Shown: positions 12,610 through 25,429 of the stretch, piece after piece
How positions within the stretch are numbered: position 1 is the stretch's first letter
Layout: every line of letters starts with the position of its first letter
Assembly (NCBI GenBank): GCA_933228895.1
Contig: OW121856.1
Span: 14,711,805-14,775,804, forward strand
Origin: Platycnemis pennipes
Lineage: Eukaryota; Arthropoda; Insecta; Odonata; Platycnemididae
Length of the DNA: 64,000 bases
Direction of reading: 5' to 3'
Notes under the pieces: generated by a model
What the model saw: the letters and a program-made list of their open reading frames with translations, nothing else
Databases searched by the model: none
What the model was told of the DNA's origin: nothing
Translations under genes and position numbers: made by a program

Positions 12610-13660
12610 ATCTCATTTTATTCAGATGAGAGCCTCAAGATTCCGTACTTTCTTTCTACTTAGATACTTTTAGAATTCACGCATGAAAACATTGCTATCT
12701 TCTATAGTCTTTATATATAAAAATTAAAAAGTTTTCATAAGTGCACCATGATAGTATCTCAGTAGAAAGGGAGTGCATAAATATCAAGCTCTATCTGAAT
12801 GAGATGACATTGGTACGACCATAAAAACTTCGCGATTCTGATTAGAAAAACCTTTGCCATTAATGTTTTTGAGATAACCCCAGCAAATTACGAGGAATTG
12901 GACCTTCCAGATAGCAGCGCAGCAATTAGCGAGAATTCCTATCGGAGGCAGGAGTTATCTCGATCCGCCAAGGGCTAATCACCACCGTCGATAATTTCCT
13001 TCCATCCCGTTTTGAAGAGGGTATTTTTTTTTAGCACTTAGAAGAAAGTACGTTGACGAGGAGTGGCTTACGAATGTCGCCCCAAGGAAAGCATTCATTT
13101 GGAGCAGGGGGACGAGATAATTTCCCCCTGACATCAGACCATCCTTTTCAAGAGCATTTCGGATTGGCAAATGAATGGAGTTTTTTTATTCGAAACTCAT
13201 GAACACTATTTTTAGTTCTTTACTGCAAACTTGAAGTACATTTTGGTATCTACGTTTACATATTGTAGCAGTAGCAGCACAATTAGGTTTAATGGTCTCC
13301 AATACGTTATGTCACTTTGCTTAATCAGTCGCATTCCTCAAATGAGACGAAAGCAACATAGCTGCCTAAGTACCCGTTACCATCGAGTTGCCAACCCAAC
13401 ACCTGACAGACCTAACTGCGGCGGTAGGCCATTAAATATTCTAGAGTTATTGGTATTTCAGATAGTGAAATTTCGATCCCGGGAAAATGGAAAAAATCTC
13501 TGACACTATATCACCTACAGTTTCTATGATCCTTGTCATTTCTCTGGCATAACATGCATGTGCTAAGGTTAATCATTGGAAAATAATAGTTTTACATAAA
13601 AGAACGAAAAAAACATTTGATGGGGTAGGTGAAATAAGCCAATCATTAATTTTCAATCGA
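12610..13660. other. No gene recognised
   Basis: Moderately GC-rich around 12890-13180 but without a frame or motif that I can identify. Confidence 0.4.
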
Positions 13661-13675
13661 AAAAAATTTGACTGA

Positions 13676-13737
13676 GCCGGTACATTAAACCACGGACCTT
13701 ACTCCCTAGACATGCAAAACCACTTCACCATACAGCC
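13676..13737 (-). repeat. tRNA-like SINE head remnant
   Basis: On the minus strand GTATGGTGAAGTGGTTTTGC resembles an A box and GTCCGTGGTTTAATG a decayed B box. The layout matches the SINE heads at 54.8 and 55.05 kb. Confidence 0.4.
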
Positions 13738-13796
13738 AAATTGTTATCACAGCTAAATCTGCGGGCTGTATTCGTATTCCTGTCAAACCTACACAA

Positions 13797-14625
13797 TGTT
13801 TACTCGGAACCGAAATCGCTATTTTGTACTCGAAATCGTTAGATGGAAACGAAAAATGAATTTTAGCGAAAAAAATATTCTTCTAACCACAACCATTCAC
13901 TCATAAAGCAAAAATTAAAATAAGCAAAAGGTGACGCCCACCGAAAAATCTTCTTTGATAACATTGGCGTCATTTTCCTTCCGTCCTTGACTGCTTTTCG
14001 GGGAAGGGAGGGGAGTGGAGAGGGGTTATCGGAAGGTCTGCTCGCAGAGATGCTGTCGCAACTGCTCCTATTGGCAGAGTCAGCTGCGTGTCCTCCATTG
14101 CGATGAAGCAACGCAGCTTCGCGGGCTCAGTTCTGATTGGACGAAGTCGATATACGTCAGAGGTGGCACCACGTCCACTTTTCCGAAAGGGTTAAAAACG
14201 TCAGTTTTTCGCCGCTTATAACTCGAGAAATAATTGACTTTGACTTTTGACTTACTTTTTATTTTACCTGGGGCAGATGAGGCCTCACGGCCCCCCTCTA
14301 CCTCTGCCCCAGGGCTCTCTGGTCGGGGTCTTTACAGAGTTGTGTTTTATTATTTTATACTATTTTTACAACGTTTTTCATTTAAATGGAAAAAAAATTA
14401 TACAATTTTTCATTATGACTTTAAATATCATTTCTGTTAAGTCAAAGTCGGCTTGAAACGTCATGTTGAATGATACATTAATAGGACCGGACTATTTGTT
14501 TTAAATCTTATAAAAGGCCTAGGACGGATTTGACAAATTGACGGATCAAAAAACGGAAATATACGGATCTTCTTATTTTGCAAACTCTATCAGATTTGGC
14601 GATTAAAAAAATATGGTAAATGACC
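13797..14625. repeat. Unclassified interspersed repeat, copy 1 (interrupted)
   Basis: Matches 62740-63242 along its length. Landmarks are GAACCGAAATCGC, CATTCACTCATAAA, CTGTCGCAAC, TGATTGGACGAAG and ACTTATAACTCGAGAA. It is interrupted at 14239-14535 by another insertion and resumes with ACGGATCAAAAAACGG. Conserved CCAAT-type motifs (ATTGG) suggest promoter-like content, but the class of element is unknown. Confidence 0.75.
14239..14535 (-). mobile_element. Short retroposon insertion with 7-bp target duplication
   Basis: The 297-bp insert interrupts the repeat at 13797-14625. AATTGAC flanks it at 14232-14238 and 14536-14542, while the other copy of the host repeat has a single junction. On the minus strand it ends with AAGTCAAAAGTCAAAGTC, a simple-repeat tail, after a CTGGGGCAGA hairpin. 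That suggests a 5'-truncated LINE or SINE inserted by target-primed reverse transcription. Confidence 0.7.
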
Positions 14626-14629
14626 CCTT

Positions 14630-15925
14630 TCCGCATCATTGCTCTCCAAGTGCCTATCTCGAGGTCTTCCAGCTCCAGTTTTGTCTCCAGGAGGTCTTCC
14701 CTCCAGTTTGTCCTTCCTCTAAAACCACGATCGCCTTCCTCGAACGTCTAGCAATAACTTGGGCGAGTGTTCCCGAAAACGTATTTTTATTTTCAAATTC
14801 TGTTGAAACTGATGAAACACAAAAATTTCATAATAACACGAAGGAGGAAAACGTTTCCAGCTCCATGAATTTCGAGGAAGTATGTGAAAAAATTCAAAGT
14901 GTATCAAAGACAAAATGATTCCTTTCAATTATGAATCAGAATTATTTTTAGAATATTTGGAAAAACTCGAATTAATGATTGGAAAATGTGAATATATGGA
15001 GGCACTGATAGAGAAGGAAAAATATAAAGGCAAGGAAATTATTAAATACTCTCAGAATCTCCACTCAAAGCCATGAAAGAAAATACGGAAAATATTTCCT
15101 TAGTGAAATGAGTTAAAATTATTTGTACAGGATTCTCATGGGCAATTTTAAAAATGTATATGAAAGAAAAGAGGCAAAAATAAGAGTATTTCCTTCACTC
15201 TGAGCTTAAAATTAACTTTGCTGACGGTAAAAAGAATTGAAAAATGATATTTAACTGTGATCAGTCATAGTTAAAAAATAATACAATCAATTTGAATCAT
15301 TTGGCTTTTGTTGCAGGCAAAAGCATTAAATTTAATCAAATTGTTTGATGTTTCTCAATACAACTTTCTATTGACTATAGACAAGAGATCTGGAGGAAAT
15401 ATTGGATTATAAATAAAAAATGTGAATGCCCACTTTTTTCTTTGTTCCGCCATAAGAAAAAATATTGTGTCGCTCAGTATCTCCAAATAATTAGATTTAA
15501 AGACTAAAGATTCCATCAAAACTCGAGATAGATGATAAACAATACGAAAATAGCTTAAACCGAACACACATTTTTGGGTGGAATACGTGAACGTGTGTTT
15601 AGTATATCATTGAGAAACAAATATCAAATTCAAAAACTCAAAATTTTTAGCTTTGTATTCCCTTGAGCAGGCTCTACAATTAATCATCAATTTCAGAACA
15701 ACCTATACAATGGTTTTCCGGGAAGGTGACTTTGCGTGAGAGGCCAGGGGATTAAGACAATGATTACCAGTCATATGATTATCATGATATTGTTAATCTG
15801 AGCTGTCTAAAGACCTTTACCATAGCGGAAAGCAGTCACAAAAGTGATAAATTAATTACCAAAGTGAACTACTTGTAAAAACAGAAACTCTAGATATTTT
15901 TCATAAATATAATATTCCTTATGTG
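14630..15925. other. AT-rich, no gene recognised
   Basis: Only short frames. A weak inverted repeat (TTTGATGTTTCTCAATA near 15345 with a complement near 15610) might be an old MITE. Confidence 0.35.
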
Positions 15926-15929
15926 GTTA

Positions 15930-16053
15930 GATATGGGCCCTGTTATCTAACAGTTTCCATATAGTAGCCTAGTTGCATGTTTGGTGATCTTCATCCCTTG
16001 CCACACACCCCCGTGGTGGCTTTCAGGGTATGGCATAGATGTAGATGTAGATG
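15930..16053 (+). mobile_element. (GATGTA)n-tailed LINE 3' end
   Basis: The conserved core has CCACACACC followed by GGTGGCTTTCAGGGTATG, then a (GATGTA)n tail ending near 16053. Little body sequence precedes it, so this is a heavily 5'-truncated copy. It adjoins an unrecognised stretch on both sides. Confidence 0.7.
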
Positions 16054-16054
16054 T

Positions 16055-18735
16055 TAGCGCAAATAGTCTGTCCAGAAGGGCTTCAAAGATATCGTTCACT
16101 ATTTCTCCACCCGCATTCCATTTTATAAGTATTCTAAAATCTCCCAAGATTAAAGCCGAACTTACAGAGCAGGGCACAGGGTATTCTTGTTATCCTCTTC
16201 AATTTCCTACTACTTAAACATGGCTTGCTTCCATCGGAACAAACAGCAGAAACGCGTAGAAGCACGCAATGAAAATATGATAAATTGCGTATAGACATCA
16301 TTAGATTGGAGAATAATTCCATAGCTGAGGAGGTATAATTTTTAATTATCGACATTGACTCTTCATTATTCTACAACCGCACCGATTACTTTTACTGCTA
16401 CAACCAACAAGAGTATGTTCTGTAGATTCCATAATGATGCATATAAATAGAAAGACTTGTATTGTTATCTAAGTGAGAGATAGGTCTAGATCTTGTGCCC
16501 ACCAAAAGTGTGACACCAGTTAAGATTGAGAGGGACAGCTGCAATTTTAAATTGGTGGGAATCGGCCTATAAATGGAAAGTCAACACCTTGAATAAGATT
16601 TCTGCTTAAAGGACTGGCGTGGGAAAGATTTGAGTTCGTGCAGCGAGAAAGGAATGACGTTAGACCCTCTCATTCCACTTGAATTAACAAAAGGATGCCC
16701 TAACTTCTCCCAAGTCGGGAAAAAAGGAAGATTAATTATGAATCGGGTATCTTTTTAAAACGATATACCCTAGGGGCGAAAGCTTTCCCTCTTATCCGTT
16801 GGCTCGCGCTAAAAATACAAACCATAAGCAAAGGGTTTGTGAAAGAGAAGACAGATAGACGGAAGGCAAATTTACATGAAAAACCTAAGGTCGTAAGTAG
16901 GTAAAAGGGGTGAATTTTTGCAAGGAATATTATCTTTTTACATCCTAACACCCTCTGCCATCAAAAGTATTCCTAACGGTACTTGTGCAATTTAAACTTG
17001 ATAATGTTAGTTGAAAAATAAGTGAGTTCTATTTTTACCTTTGACTCTTTCATGCCATCATGCAAATAACTTCAGGTACAGCCATAAACTCAACATTTTT
17101 ACAAATGGTTTGTTGAATTCAGTATTTTTATGAGATAAACTCCGAAAATATTATCTTTACAATCGGAGAATATGGATTATGTATGGAAAATTATAATCTA
17201 AGAAGTTTTAATATATTTTAATTAAAAATTATGTAAGAAAAAACTACAAACATTCCTGGCAGTTGAGATTGGTTGTTGGCTATTGTCAATTGTGAAATAA
17301 TTGCGAATTTAACGAGGAAATTGTATGAGAATAAATGAAAAAGATCATTACTTTCAAAAGCTTGTAAATGGAGGAAAGTGAATTGGGAACAGATCAAGTA
17401 AAATTAATATTATCTTGAAATGTGAACGCCATCCTGTCCTGTCTGAAGAAATGACTTCCTTATTCCCTTTATTTACGCTTAGTATCTGTCAGATTCTAAG
17501 CACAAGAGAATAGAACCATTTGTATTATAAACGCAAGTAGCAAGTTCCCCTTTAAAATCTTTAGCGTACATTGAAATAATTTGTGCACACGATAACTTAT
17601 TGCCTTATTCACCAAGCTCCTTTTGCCCTAAGACTAGCCAAATGTTCGACGTCTTACTTGAGCTAAAATTAAAATAATAATAATAAAATTCATAGCAATA
17701 TAAGGCAGATTAATTAAACGAGATAAATTTACGTTAAAAGAAAAAAGAATTTTATGAAAAAAGGAGATGACATTTCATAGTTAAATAGAGTTACAAACAA
17801 TTTTTCATGCCATACGCACAGTTTTTAGAGTTATTTTTGGTTTAAATTTCTATTAACAAGCGCACCTACAAGCATCACAAAAATTAATTTTATTGTGTTG
17901 AAGTTGAAAGTAATCATCATTCATTTTCAATCGACAATGTTGGGCTGCTCTACCCTCTGAAATATCCACATATAAGTATAGGCAAATGAGTACTTATGGC
18001 TCATCATAAGCAGAGGGCTTGTGAAAGATAATTTCATAATTGTAAATGGAGGTGAGTGAATTGGGAACAGATCAAGTCAAATTACTATTACCTTGAAGTG
18101 TGAACGCCATCCTGTCGTGTCTGAAAAAATGACTTCCTTATTCCCTTTATTTACACTTAGTATAGTATGTCAGATTCTAAACACAAGTGCATAGACGTTT
18201 TGATATAATATTCGGCACATTCGAAGCTACTGAGCAAAAATCTTTTCAACGTCTCATATCTCATAATTTTTGTTATACTATTCAGAATAATTATTCCTTA
18301 CCTGCGCTTATTCCCTCTATTGCGACTTAGCTTTATGAAAATATGCCAAAAAAAGTTTGTAACGAGAGGCTGTTCTCAATGTCGTATTTAATTAAATGCC
18401 CAAATTAAGCAATGATCACGAAGGGAAAAAGGAGTAATTCGACAGTGCCCGGGGTACAGGGAGGGGCGCGACACCCCTTTCGTTTCTTCATTCGAGGTTT
18501 TTGTAGCGAAAAGGAGGAGGAATCGATAAGTCAGTGCTTTCACGATAAGAACGCTGGCTAGAGATTTCGCCTCACCCCTCAAGAAAGACATAAATTTCGC
18601 ATAAAGAACTTCCCCTTGCCCTCAAGGCCACCCAGGGGATGCGAGAAAACTGCGAGGGTCCTCCTCCGAGTAAGGGAAGCCTCCGCTGTGGAAGTCCTTG
18701 CATTAACACACGCGCGCCCTTGCGAGCAAATACAA
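16055..18735. other. No gene recognised; contains a local direct duplication
   Basis: 17364-17513 and 18041-18196 are direct repeats (GAATTGGGAACAGATCAAGT, TGTGAACGCCATCCTGTC, ATGACTTCCTTATTCCCTTT). Apart from that I see nothing. The GC-richer patch at 18420-18720 has no recognisable gene. Confidence 0.5.
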
Positions 18736-18739
18736 ACAC

Positions 18740-19012
18740 CTACATCTACATAATACCCTGCAAGCCACCTCAAAGGTGTGTGGCAGGGGGTGAACTCTCA
18801 CCAAACATGCACTAACATATCATGCATAAAAAAGGATTAGTACTTGTATAGGTACTTTTCAAAACTACGCTATTTAAAAAAAGATAAAAATAGCAAAGCA
18901 TACATGCAAAAACATGCTGTTAGTTGGGTTAGCTTAAAGTTCTTATACCAACATGCAGCTACCAATGTTATCCATTGCTACACTCGTACAGGATATATTT
19001 ACCGTTATTCAT
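18740..19012 (-). mobile_element. (GATGTA)n-tailed LINE fragment, head-to-tail with the next copy
   Basis: The + strand shows the tail first (CTACATCTACATAATACCCT), then the 3' hairpin core and about 200 bp of 3' UTR. An equivalent copy follows at once at 19013 in the same orientation. The two share AAAAAGGATTAG and ATGCAAAAACATGCTGTTAG. Confidence 0.8.
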
Positions 19013-19735
19013 ATCTCTACATAATATATCTACATAATACCCTGTAAGCCACCTCAAAAGTGTGTGGCAGGGGGTGAATTCTCACCAAACATGCACTACA
19101 TATCATGCATAAAAAAGGATTAGCATTAATACATTAGTCTGGACTGCAATATTTAAAAAGATAAAAATAGCAAACTACGCATGCAAAAACGTGCTGTTAG
19201 TTTGGTTACCTTCAATTACTTACACCAACATGCCACTACCTATGCTATGGATTCAATCACTCGTATTGGACACATTAACCGCTTAATAAAATTGACAGTT
19301 TCGGCGGTAACTTGATAGAAATTCATCTTTCACAAAGAAGAAAAAACTTTGTATTTCCACATAAAAACGTTTTATCAAAGACAAGACCGGTTTACCCAAC
19401 TAGGGCATCACCTGATGATGCCCTAGCGGGTCAAACCGGTCGAGTCTTTATTAAAAAGTTTTTATGTGGAAATATAAAGTTTTTTCTTCTTTGTGAATAT
19501 TTACCGCTATTCATATCCCTAATTGCACGAGGGAAGAAGGACATTTTGAATCAAACAGTTCGGCAATCAATTTCTCTATTTTTTAATTATGGTCCAGTCT
19601 GCCATAGTAAGTTGGGGTTCGTAAAATATTTTTAACATCATCTCTGAAAATATTGTTTAAGAGATTAAGTCTAAATTTCAACCTGCGATCTGACAATGAT
19701 TCCCAATTTAATTAATTAATAGACTGATTGGAATA
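19013..19735 (-). pseudogene. (GATGTA)n-tailed LINE copy encoding a decayed RT C terminus
   Basis: Tail and hairpin core lie at the left. At the right the minus strand reads ESLSDRRLKFRLNLLN, then DDVKNILRTPTYYGRLDH before a stop and frameshifts. This is the C-terminal tail of LINE reverse transcriptase polyproteins. A foldback element is inserted at about 19277-19497: in other copies the flanking 3'-UTR sequence (ATATTTACCGTTATTCAT) is continuous. Confidence 0.8.
19277..19497. mobile_element. Foldback MITE inserted in the LINE copy
   Basis: 19328-19411 and 19413-19496 form a long hairpin with almost no loop, for example AACTAGGGCATCA at the centre and TTTCCACATAAAAAC farther out. The insert carries about 50 bp more on its left. 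No frame for a protein. Confidence 0.8.
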
Positions 19736-19839
19736 TACTAGTACTGGTGGGAACTGATCATGTGTGTGTCTGTGCGTGACCAATCAAAGGTAGCCGCCTA
19801 AGTAGCGCTTCCATTTATTCGGTCCCCTGAACGTCTTTT

Positions 19840-20125
19840 TATTTTATATTCTTAATCTCAGCATACTCGATAACTCTCTCAATCCCTTCAAATACGTTTA
19901 TTCCTATCCCTTTGCTATTCTGCCTTTTGCGCCATCTTATGATGACATTTTAAACCAATCAGTACGACAATCTATCTCTCTAGTCTTGTTAATCTGATCA
20001 AACCTAGCATTATATTCAGGGATTCTTGCTATTAATTCTAACGCCATTTGTAAACAACTCCACTTTGAATTTACTTGGAAGGTATAGTCTAAATTTTAAC
20101 TTGCGTTCTGATAGCAATTCCCCAC
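19840..20125 (-). pseudogene. Fragment of the (GATGTA)n LINE, RT C terminus only
   Basis: The minus strand reads LLSERKLKFRLYLPSKF and, after a frameshift, YNARFDQINKTREIDCRTDW. It parallels the copies at 26.1 and 59.5 kb. The tail and hairpin core are missing at its left end. Confidence 0.7.
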
Positions 20126-20129
20126 CTAG

Positions 20130-23100
20130 TTTTAAGACCTAGTATGCTAGCCGTTACTTGATATTAAGGAGGTAATCTAGCATGATTGGAACCGTCCTAG
20201 GAGGTCTCTCACGATCAAATAACTTCTGCTTGCGATGATGCGATATTTCATAATAATTTTTAAAAAAGAGAAGATCGCTCAGCGACTGTAACGTAATGCG
20301 ATTAGTCGACGGTTTTTGGGTCCTACAGGGAACTAGTAGGAAACTATCAACGCATCAACTATGAAATCAAAGAGCTCAGCGAGTATGATAGCAATGATGC
20401 TTGCTAGCCAGCATATTGGTCCTACATCACAAAATACTGGAAAGCTGGCCGCTGCTGTAGAGTTACCTTGGCCTTGTACTTGATCAAGTATCGTGAAAAA
20501 AGGGCTCAAGCTAGTACAGACACATTTCACATACAGTTACCAAGTAAAATATTTTTTAACTAATTTCAAAGGTGATTTAATGCACGTCTAATATGTAATC
20601 ATATTGTATCCAATCAAGATTTTTGTCTGCATGGGTTCCTCATGGAATATGCTCTGAGAATTTCTCTGTGAAAAAATATTAACTTTTTAAAATTGAACCA
20701 TCATTAAAAACAAATGTTTCAATTTTAAAAGCATTTTAATCAAAGACGCTGTCAATGGTAGCCATAAAATATGCTGAAATTTTTTAATTACCTTTACTCA
20801 AACTGTGTAAACAACATTATTCCACACAGCGGGCTAGGAATTTTTATAATGTTCACAAGCAAGTAAACGTTTTGACAGCTAATGCACGGGTTTTCTACGT
20901 GTGCTAAGTACGTCGCTAGAGGAAAAAGCGATGAAAATATTTCTCCATTAACTTCAATTAACCAAATTAACCACTGCCTCTCTCTGAAAATGCATGAAAT
21001 GCATCTTCACCACTCTCTTTTTTTTAATCTCTCGTCTCGTTTACATTAGGGTCCTGTGGTGAACATTTGCATTTATTTCTTTGCCTCCATTAGCACCATT
21101 AAATCTTAAAGGTATTCATCCTTCTTTTTGCCGGAGTACATGCGTCACTCTTTGTTCATCCGGCCACTCTTTCGTTAGCGTTGAGGCTTAGCGTATCGAA
21201 CAAATTTCATCACTGCTGTGAAATCAGTGTGGAAAAATGGCACAGTGGCAATGTAGTCTCAAAAGTTGAGCTTGAAGCGGAGCATTTACCTATTTTGTGG
21301 ATATTTCACGGAATATACATCAGAAGGCTTTAGGATAGATTCATTCAATATGGATGAGTTGAAAGTGGAACAACTCATCCGTCCAAGCGAGGATAAGAAA
21401 AAATAATAATATATTGAATGTCGGTTGGAATTCTAATATAAAAATCCCTGCGGAGGGATAGTTTGAACATCCATTCCTCGCAATAAATCAACTCTATCAC
21501 AAATTGATATCTCGTCGGGAATAATGGGGAATTGCACATAACAGATGTTCCCCTGCCGCAGAATTACAATCCGAGTCCGGTGACAAACGAAATTTCTGTC
21601 CGGGAAAGCGGCCAGACGAAGCAATCGTGCCATTGCGAGATTTCAGCGAAATGTGAATTATGATAACAGCCTACCAGAATTGAATTATTTGTACCAAAAT
21701 TTCCTTTCCAAAAGAAATACTCCCATTAAAATGCGAGCGGAGGTTACCGAAATCAATTACTGAAGCCGTTCTTCCCTAACTCGAGTCCAAACAGGGATGA
21801 CATCGTCAAAACCCAATTCCGGGGGGGCTCCACGTCAAAAGAAATTTACGACTACGGTATTCGGGGAGACATAAATTATCGGGTTTTCCGAGAGTCATAA
21901 TTTTCGCCTCTGCTACTCTCCTGCAGTGGGTGAAACCCCTAGCGTTCCCTTAATTTAAAACGACGAAATTAATCGACAAAGGACCCCTTTTAAAATGGCG
22001 ATGGAATTATCTCCTAGGCGTATTTAAAAAAGATAAGAATGAAATTAACATTAGCCGCTCATTTGGCTCATAGATAATAATAGCGAAATAGCAAAATTAA
22101 CTTATATGCAATTAAATTAATTACTTTCATCGGGAATATAATGCAATACATAATACCTGAATATTTATTACGCCCGTGTAATGATAAATACTTAGCGAAT
22201 CATTGCCAATTCGTCAAAAGATACTTACTGTAGAAGAAAATTGTTGCTAAACATTATACATGCCGATTTTTTTCAAAACTCCAAGAAGTTGGTTAGAAAT
22301 TTATATTAAGTATAAAATATATACAAATCGAAGGAAAATGTAGACTTCCATCTTCTCTATCGATCATCAATACACAGAGCAATTACTGTCGAGATAACTC
22401 TGCAGAGATGAAATGTTTTCTGGGGAGAAAGCGAACGTTAAAGAGAGTTACAGGGATGAGACTATGTGAGGAAGCGGACGATAGAGTCAAAGTGGGATTT
22501 TATTTTGGAAACGTGGACTGGATAGGATATGAAAGTAAGCAATGTCTCAATTGGATGTCAAATAGCAGGCAGGGACTTTCAAAACACATCAATGCTTTGA
22601 GGATGCTTGCAAATTGGTGTGTCATAAATATGGAATTTTATCTGCTCTTTTTGCCACTTTAATACGATTAAAGCTTCTCGGGACACTTTTTATCTGGTTG
22701 TACATAAAATTCTTAACTTTATGGGGTAAATATGAATGTAAATTAGTAAGAATACTTTATGATGTATGTGTCTCTTTAAAAAAATTAATATAAAATGGGA
22801 ATGTTGTCAGGAAGTAAATACAATTTCGAATTAAGAATGGAGCGAAGTCACCCAAAAACCCAATGCCTTTCAAATTTCCTGTAATAGCGGTAAAAATGCT
22901 TCTAATCAGAATGTGATTGCAATGCAGACGGCTACTTGGGTTCAGGAAACTAATCATCACTGATTATCATTCGTCGCTCATATTGTATCCACAGTTTCTC
23001 GCGGTTGCTACCTAATACGTTTGGCATGGTCTCAGTGAAAGAAATATATTTAAAAAGCATATCTACGGAGAGGAAACAATACCTTGAAGAGGTTGTAGAG

Positions 23101-23605
23101 TTATTTGGGTACAAGAATAAGCAGCGTCAGTCGAAGTAAGACGAATATGTAGACTTTTTGAAGGAAAGAAGCCATTCTACCATAAGAAAATCCTTCTCAA
23201 TGCTTCAACACAAGCCCCTTTAGGAAAAAAAGCACTTCAATCAGTCTGGTGCGGGCTTCTTTGCGGAAGAAAGACATGGATGACAACAGCTACACAATGG
23301 GCAAGAAGAATGTGAAACTTCGCATTGCAAATGATCAAAATCAAATGGATATATGGAGTAAGAGGAAAAGGGATCTTCCAAAATATTGAGGAGAAATGTT
23401 AAGTCTGAAATAAAGGTTAACTTACCTACCCAATCAGCTATAAAATTTTCCACTCAATCGGTCACGTCATGTCACATAATGGTCCCTTACAACCTGAGGA
23501 CAGCCGTAGAGAGGAAAATAATTCGAACTAATGGTAAATAAATGCCTCGTATATAGAGCAATTTGAATAAATGTAAAAGAGGAAAAGTTTGCATATTTCA
23601 AGAAA
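20130..23605. other. No gene recognised
   Basis: 21420-21850 is less AT-rich than its surroundings and might hold a conserved non-coding element, but nothing in the sequence proves it. The other short frames lack motifs. Confidence 0.4.
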
Positions 23606-23611
23606 CTATAT

Positions 23612-23924
23612 AGGGTTGTGTTTAAACCATCGGGATTACATCGAATAGGTAACTAAGGAGTCACGTGATAGAAAACATGTACGGTTTGCAAATTTAATTC
23701 GTCTGAAACACTCGTTACAGTATCATCAATTGTTTTCACTCGGGTTTTTCTCATATGTCTCGACTATAGAGTCCTTAAGTGAGATAAAGCACAAGTGTAA
23801 ACAAAGAATGAGGTTGCAATCAGCGATTTTAACACACCAAATTAGCGAACCATTTTTGTTTATACCACGTGAATCCTTGGTTATCTATTCGATATAATCC
23901 TGACAGTTTCAAACACAACCTCCC
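23612..23924. mobile_element. Short inverted-repeat element related to the Penelope fragment at 56 kb
   Basis: Ends GGTTGTGTTTAAACC and its complement extend about 90 bp inward (CGAATAGGTAACTAAGGAGT). Both terminal regions match the ends of 56150-56966, but the GIY-YIG coding interior is absent. It looks like an internally deleted, non-autonomous derivative of about 313 bp. Confidence 0.75.
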
Positions 23925-24904
23925 AGGTGATATAAGAATAAAAGAGACATATGCATAAAGTCACCATCGAATTGAACTGATGATCCAAAAAGTGAAGCTA
24001 AAACAACTGAAAATTAATTCATTTCCTACTGAAAAAGTTTCAGGGTTATTCAACGTATTTTCCAGTAGTAGCCACAAAATTTATTGACATTTCTCCCATT
24101 TACCATCATTACCTTCCATTAGCTCATCTGGCTTTCTAAATACTTTGAGGGGTTCAGGAATGACGTCCCCTCTGATAGCTTTCCAATTTCTGGAGAAGAA
24201 AGATGTGTCGTGGATCCATGTTGGAAGAAAAAGGACCAATTCTATTCATTTCTTAAATAAATAATTGGGTTACAGAGACAGCCGCGTGACAGGAGAATCT
24301 TCCAGAGAGCAGTGTCGTGTTGAATGAAGTTATTTTACCCAAGAACCATGTGCTTTCGCTGGGTATTTCAAGAATACAACACGAAAATGCTAAATTCGCT
24401 GTTTTCGCTTTACAAAATTCGCTTTAGACGTATATTATGCGAGAATAAACCTGTCAATGCCAAAAAAAAAGCAAAAAATACGAAAGCTCATTATTTCATG
24501 GTGAATATCGTACCGAGTGATTTGTGATATTTGGTGGCTGCCGGCTTTACTTTACCAAATCGATTCACATAAAATGAAAAACTGTAACTGTGTATTCCAC
24601 ATATTTAATTAATAAGCCACCCGAGTTTCGACGCTCAATTTTCAGGTCCTAAACGCGTGAAGATGACATTGAACTTCACCTCTGAGCAAAGTATAAGGGA
24701 TGAAAAAGGTGCAGTTTTTCATTCTGAAAGTATTAAAAGGAAAGACAACGGAAAATTTTCGAGGCTAGCTGTAGTAGTATGATAGTATTACTAACATGGT
24801 ACGGTAGTATTACTAACATTACGATAATAGTAACATGGTAGTAAGGAAAAACATCATCAGTAAAGGAACTAAATTGAATTTCCTCACCGTTTCCTTGAAC
24901 CTGA

Positions 24905-25400
24905 AGCATTCTCGTTTATGGCAGTGAAGCATAGACCATAACCACAGTAGAAAAAGTAAACTTGAAAACATTAAAAATGTACTTTTACAGCAAGATAGTG
25001 AAGATAAAGCGTATAGACTGACATGAGTGACAGGCTGATCACTTCAAAGAAGAGTGGGAGAAAGGAGAATTCCAATAAAAACTCGAAAAATAAGACGGGA
25101 CGACCTAATTGGACACATATTTTGACATTGAGAACGTCGTTGAGGGAAAAGTGAATGGGAAGAATGATAAAGAAAGACATCACATAAGACGTATAGAAGA
25201 GGAAATTAAGGCAGGATAACAAAGGATGGCCCGAGATATGAGGGAGGACGTAATTGATGTGGAAGAGAAGAAATATAATGTTATGGAGAGATTATGCCGT
25301 ACTAGGATAAGGAAGAAAGTGAAACCGCCTATAGAAGCTGCTTTTAGGAACAATGCCCGCAGATGATGATATGCAAGCACCCTTAGCCTTAGCCTTACCC
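24905..25400 (+). pseudogene. LINE RT C-terminal fragment (LIGHILRH family), heavily decayed
   Basis: Through stops and frameshifts the + strand aligns with the 53.2-kb copy: LVYGSEA, TITTVEKVNLKTL, KIVKIKRID, KKSGRKEN in a shifted frame, VVEGKVNGKN and KKYNVMERLCRTRIRK. No intact frame. It ends just before the GC-rich block at 25.43 kb. Confidence 0.75.
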
Positions 25401-25429
25401 TTAGACATTTGACGACATTCCTCCATCTA

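Noticed and set aside
15338..15632. Possible MITE from a TTTGATGTTTCTCAATA inverted repeat
   Set aside because: Only about 17 imperfect bases pair and there is no second copy in the window.
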